Below are positions 63,283 to 64,000 of a stretch of 64,000 nucleotides of DNA, piece by piece. Made by a program: the position numbers and the translations under genes. Source of the stretch: an uncultured Microbulbifer sp. (GTDB taxonomy: Bacteria > Pseudomonadota > Gammaproteobacteria > Pseudomonadales > Cellvibrionaceae). The notes under the pieces were generated by a model that did no database searches, was not told where the DNA came from, and saw only the letters and a list, made by a program, of their open reading frames with translations. The stretch is from the NCBI RefSeq assembly GCF_947489355.1, contig NZ_CANLDD010000004.1:1-64000 (forward strand). Reading direction: 5' to 3'. Each line of letters begins with the position of its first letter. The first letter of the stretch is position 1.

Positions 63283-64000
63283 ATGAAAAACAGGCGCTTG
63301 ATAACAACTGGCCTGTTGGGGTTTTCCTTGCTGATATGTCAGCCAATCCTCGGACAGGCTGATCAGGTAGCAAGCCAATCCCGCAAGCCGACTCAGAGTG
63401 AAATGGCTTATATACCCGGCGGGCAATACACTCCACTTTTCAAGGACAGTACCGCTTCGCCGATTGTTGGGCCATTCTTGCTTGACCGCTATGCTGTTAC
63501 CAATCGCCAATACCATACATTTACACAGCACAATCCAAAGTGGAGCAAAGATAATATCAAGTCTGTATTTAGCGATGAAAAATATCTACAACATATGAAT
63601 CCACTTACATTGGATACACGGGCTGAGGCCCCAGTGACTAACGTATCCTGGTTTTCTGCGCGGGCCTATTGCAAGTCGATGGGCAAGCGCTTGCCATCAC
63701 TTGATGAATGGGAATATGTCGCGCAAGCCAGTGGCACTAACAGGAATGGTCGTAATGATCCGGCGCATCGCCAAAAAATTTTGGAATGGTACTCCAGGCC
63801 TACAGGTAGCCTGCTGCCAAATGTAAAAGATACTCCAACCAACTATTGGGGTGTGTATGGCATGCATGGCGTAATCTGGGAACTGGTTAACGATTTCAAT
63901 ACCGCACTGGTGACCGGAGAATCCCGTGGAGATACACAACTGGAGCTATCCCTGTTTTGTGGTGCCGGTGCTGTTTCCTCCGTCGACCCGGGTGATTACA
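63283..64000 (+). CDS. nirV: NirV-like formylglycine-generating-enzyme-family protein, cut by the window end
   Basis: The frame from ATG 63283 is open to the window edge (239 codons). A signal peptide (ending near ILGQA) is followed by an FGE-sulfatase domain: EMAYIPGGQYTPLF, GPFLLDRYAVTNRQYHTFTQ, APVTNVSWFSARAYCKSMGK, RLPSLDEWEYVAQASG and NYWGVYGMHGVIWELVNDFN. The visible C-terminal FCGAGAVSSVDPGDY is typical of NirV. NirV is always found beside nirK and is thought to help nitrite reduction or maturation, but its exact reaction is not settled. It lies 21 bases after nirK in one operon. Confidence 0.9.
   Translation, partial: MKNRRLITTGLLGFSLLICQPILGQADQVASQSRKPTQSEMAYIPGGQYTPLFKDSTASPIVGPFLLDRYAVTNRQYHTFTQHNPKWSKDNIKSVFSDEKYLQHMNPLTLDTRAEAPVTNVSWFSARAYCKSMGKRLPSLDEWEYVAQASGTNRNGRNDPAHRQKILEWYSRPTGSLLPNVKDTPTNYWGVYGMHGVIWELVNDFNTALVTGESRGDTQLELSLFCGAGAVSSVDPGDY

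Overview
This 64 kb window (about 50-55% GC, with AT-richer islands) reads as chromosome of a marine-type gammaproteobacterium, most like the Cellvibrionales/Microbulbifer group. That is an inference from the gene set: a lysine/alanine-rich H1-like protein with AT-hooks, a holD-rimI pair, an LplT-PlsC fusion, VCBS and parallel beta-helix exported proteins, and many secreted hydrolases. No rRNA, tRNA or CRISPR array was seen.

Layout. 1-1.4 kb: a cut-off IS5/IS1182-like transposase and an AT-rich FkbM methyltransferase. 1.7-9 kb: amino-acid and nitrogen catabolism (enoyl-CoA hydratase, an arginine-deiminase-fold hydrolase next to a carbamoylase, tryptophan 2,3-dioxygenase, tryptophanase), plus methylglyoxal synthase and a lone ExbD. 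9.8-18.7 kb: AT-hook protein, glycerate-kinase-like protein, an RND efflux pump with its fusion protein, a cNMP-binding protein, and a TonB protein fused to a chalcone-isomerase-like domain. 18.9-26.2 kb: M13 peptidase, LplT-PlsC, and a divergent iron-permease/glutathione-peroxidase pair around a strong Fur-box match, followed by a damaged OhrR-like gene. 26.6-32.9 kb: housekeeping (leuA, holD, rimI, MATE exporter, Xaa-Pro aminopeptidase). 33.8-47.7 kb: cell-envelope and exported proteins (Sel1 lipoprotein, VCBS metallopeptidase, alkylsulfatase, a TPR/PD40 lipoprotein with a CxxCH site, a beta-helix protein), the rhlE helicase, and a three-domain RidA-like protein.

48-64 kb is a more AT-rich accessory region. 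It holds an unrecognised SUKH-like protein, a 117-bp MITE-like palindrome with a 5-bp target duplication at the end of a cardiolipin synthase gene, and an acid-resistance cluster: gadC-gadB facing an HdeB-like periplasmic chaperone and a glycine-zipper stress protein. Next comes a three-gene regulatory operon (small HTH protein, histidine kinase, NtrC-type sigma-54 activator) with three copies of a 14-bp operator-like palindrome upstream. A gene-poor stretch with two diverged 135-bp repeats follows, and the window ends in a nirK (fused to cytochrome c)-nirV nitrite-reduction operon that runs off the edge.

The most interesting candidates are the HTH/HK/RR operon with its operator cluster beside the gad/hdeB genes, the single-chain triple RidA protein, the MITE-like element, the TonB-chalcone-isomerase fusion, and the OhrR relative that lacks its DNA-recognition segment.
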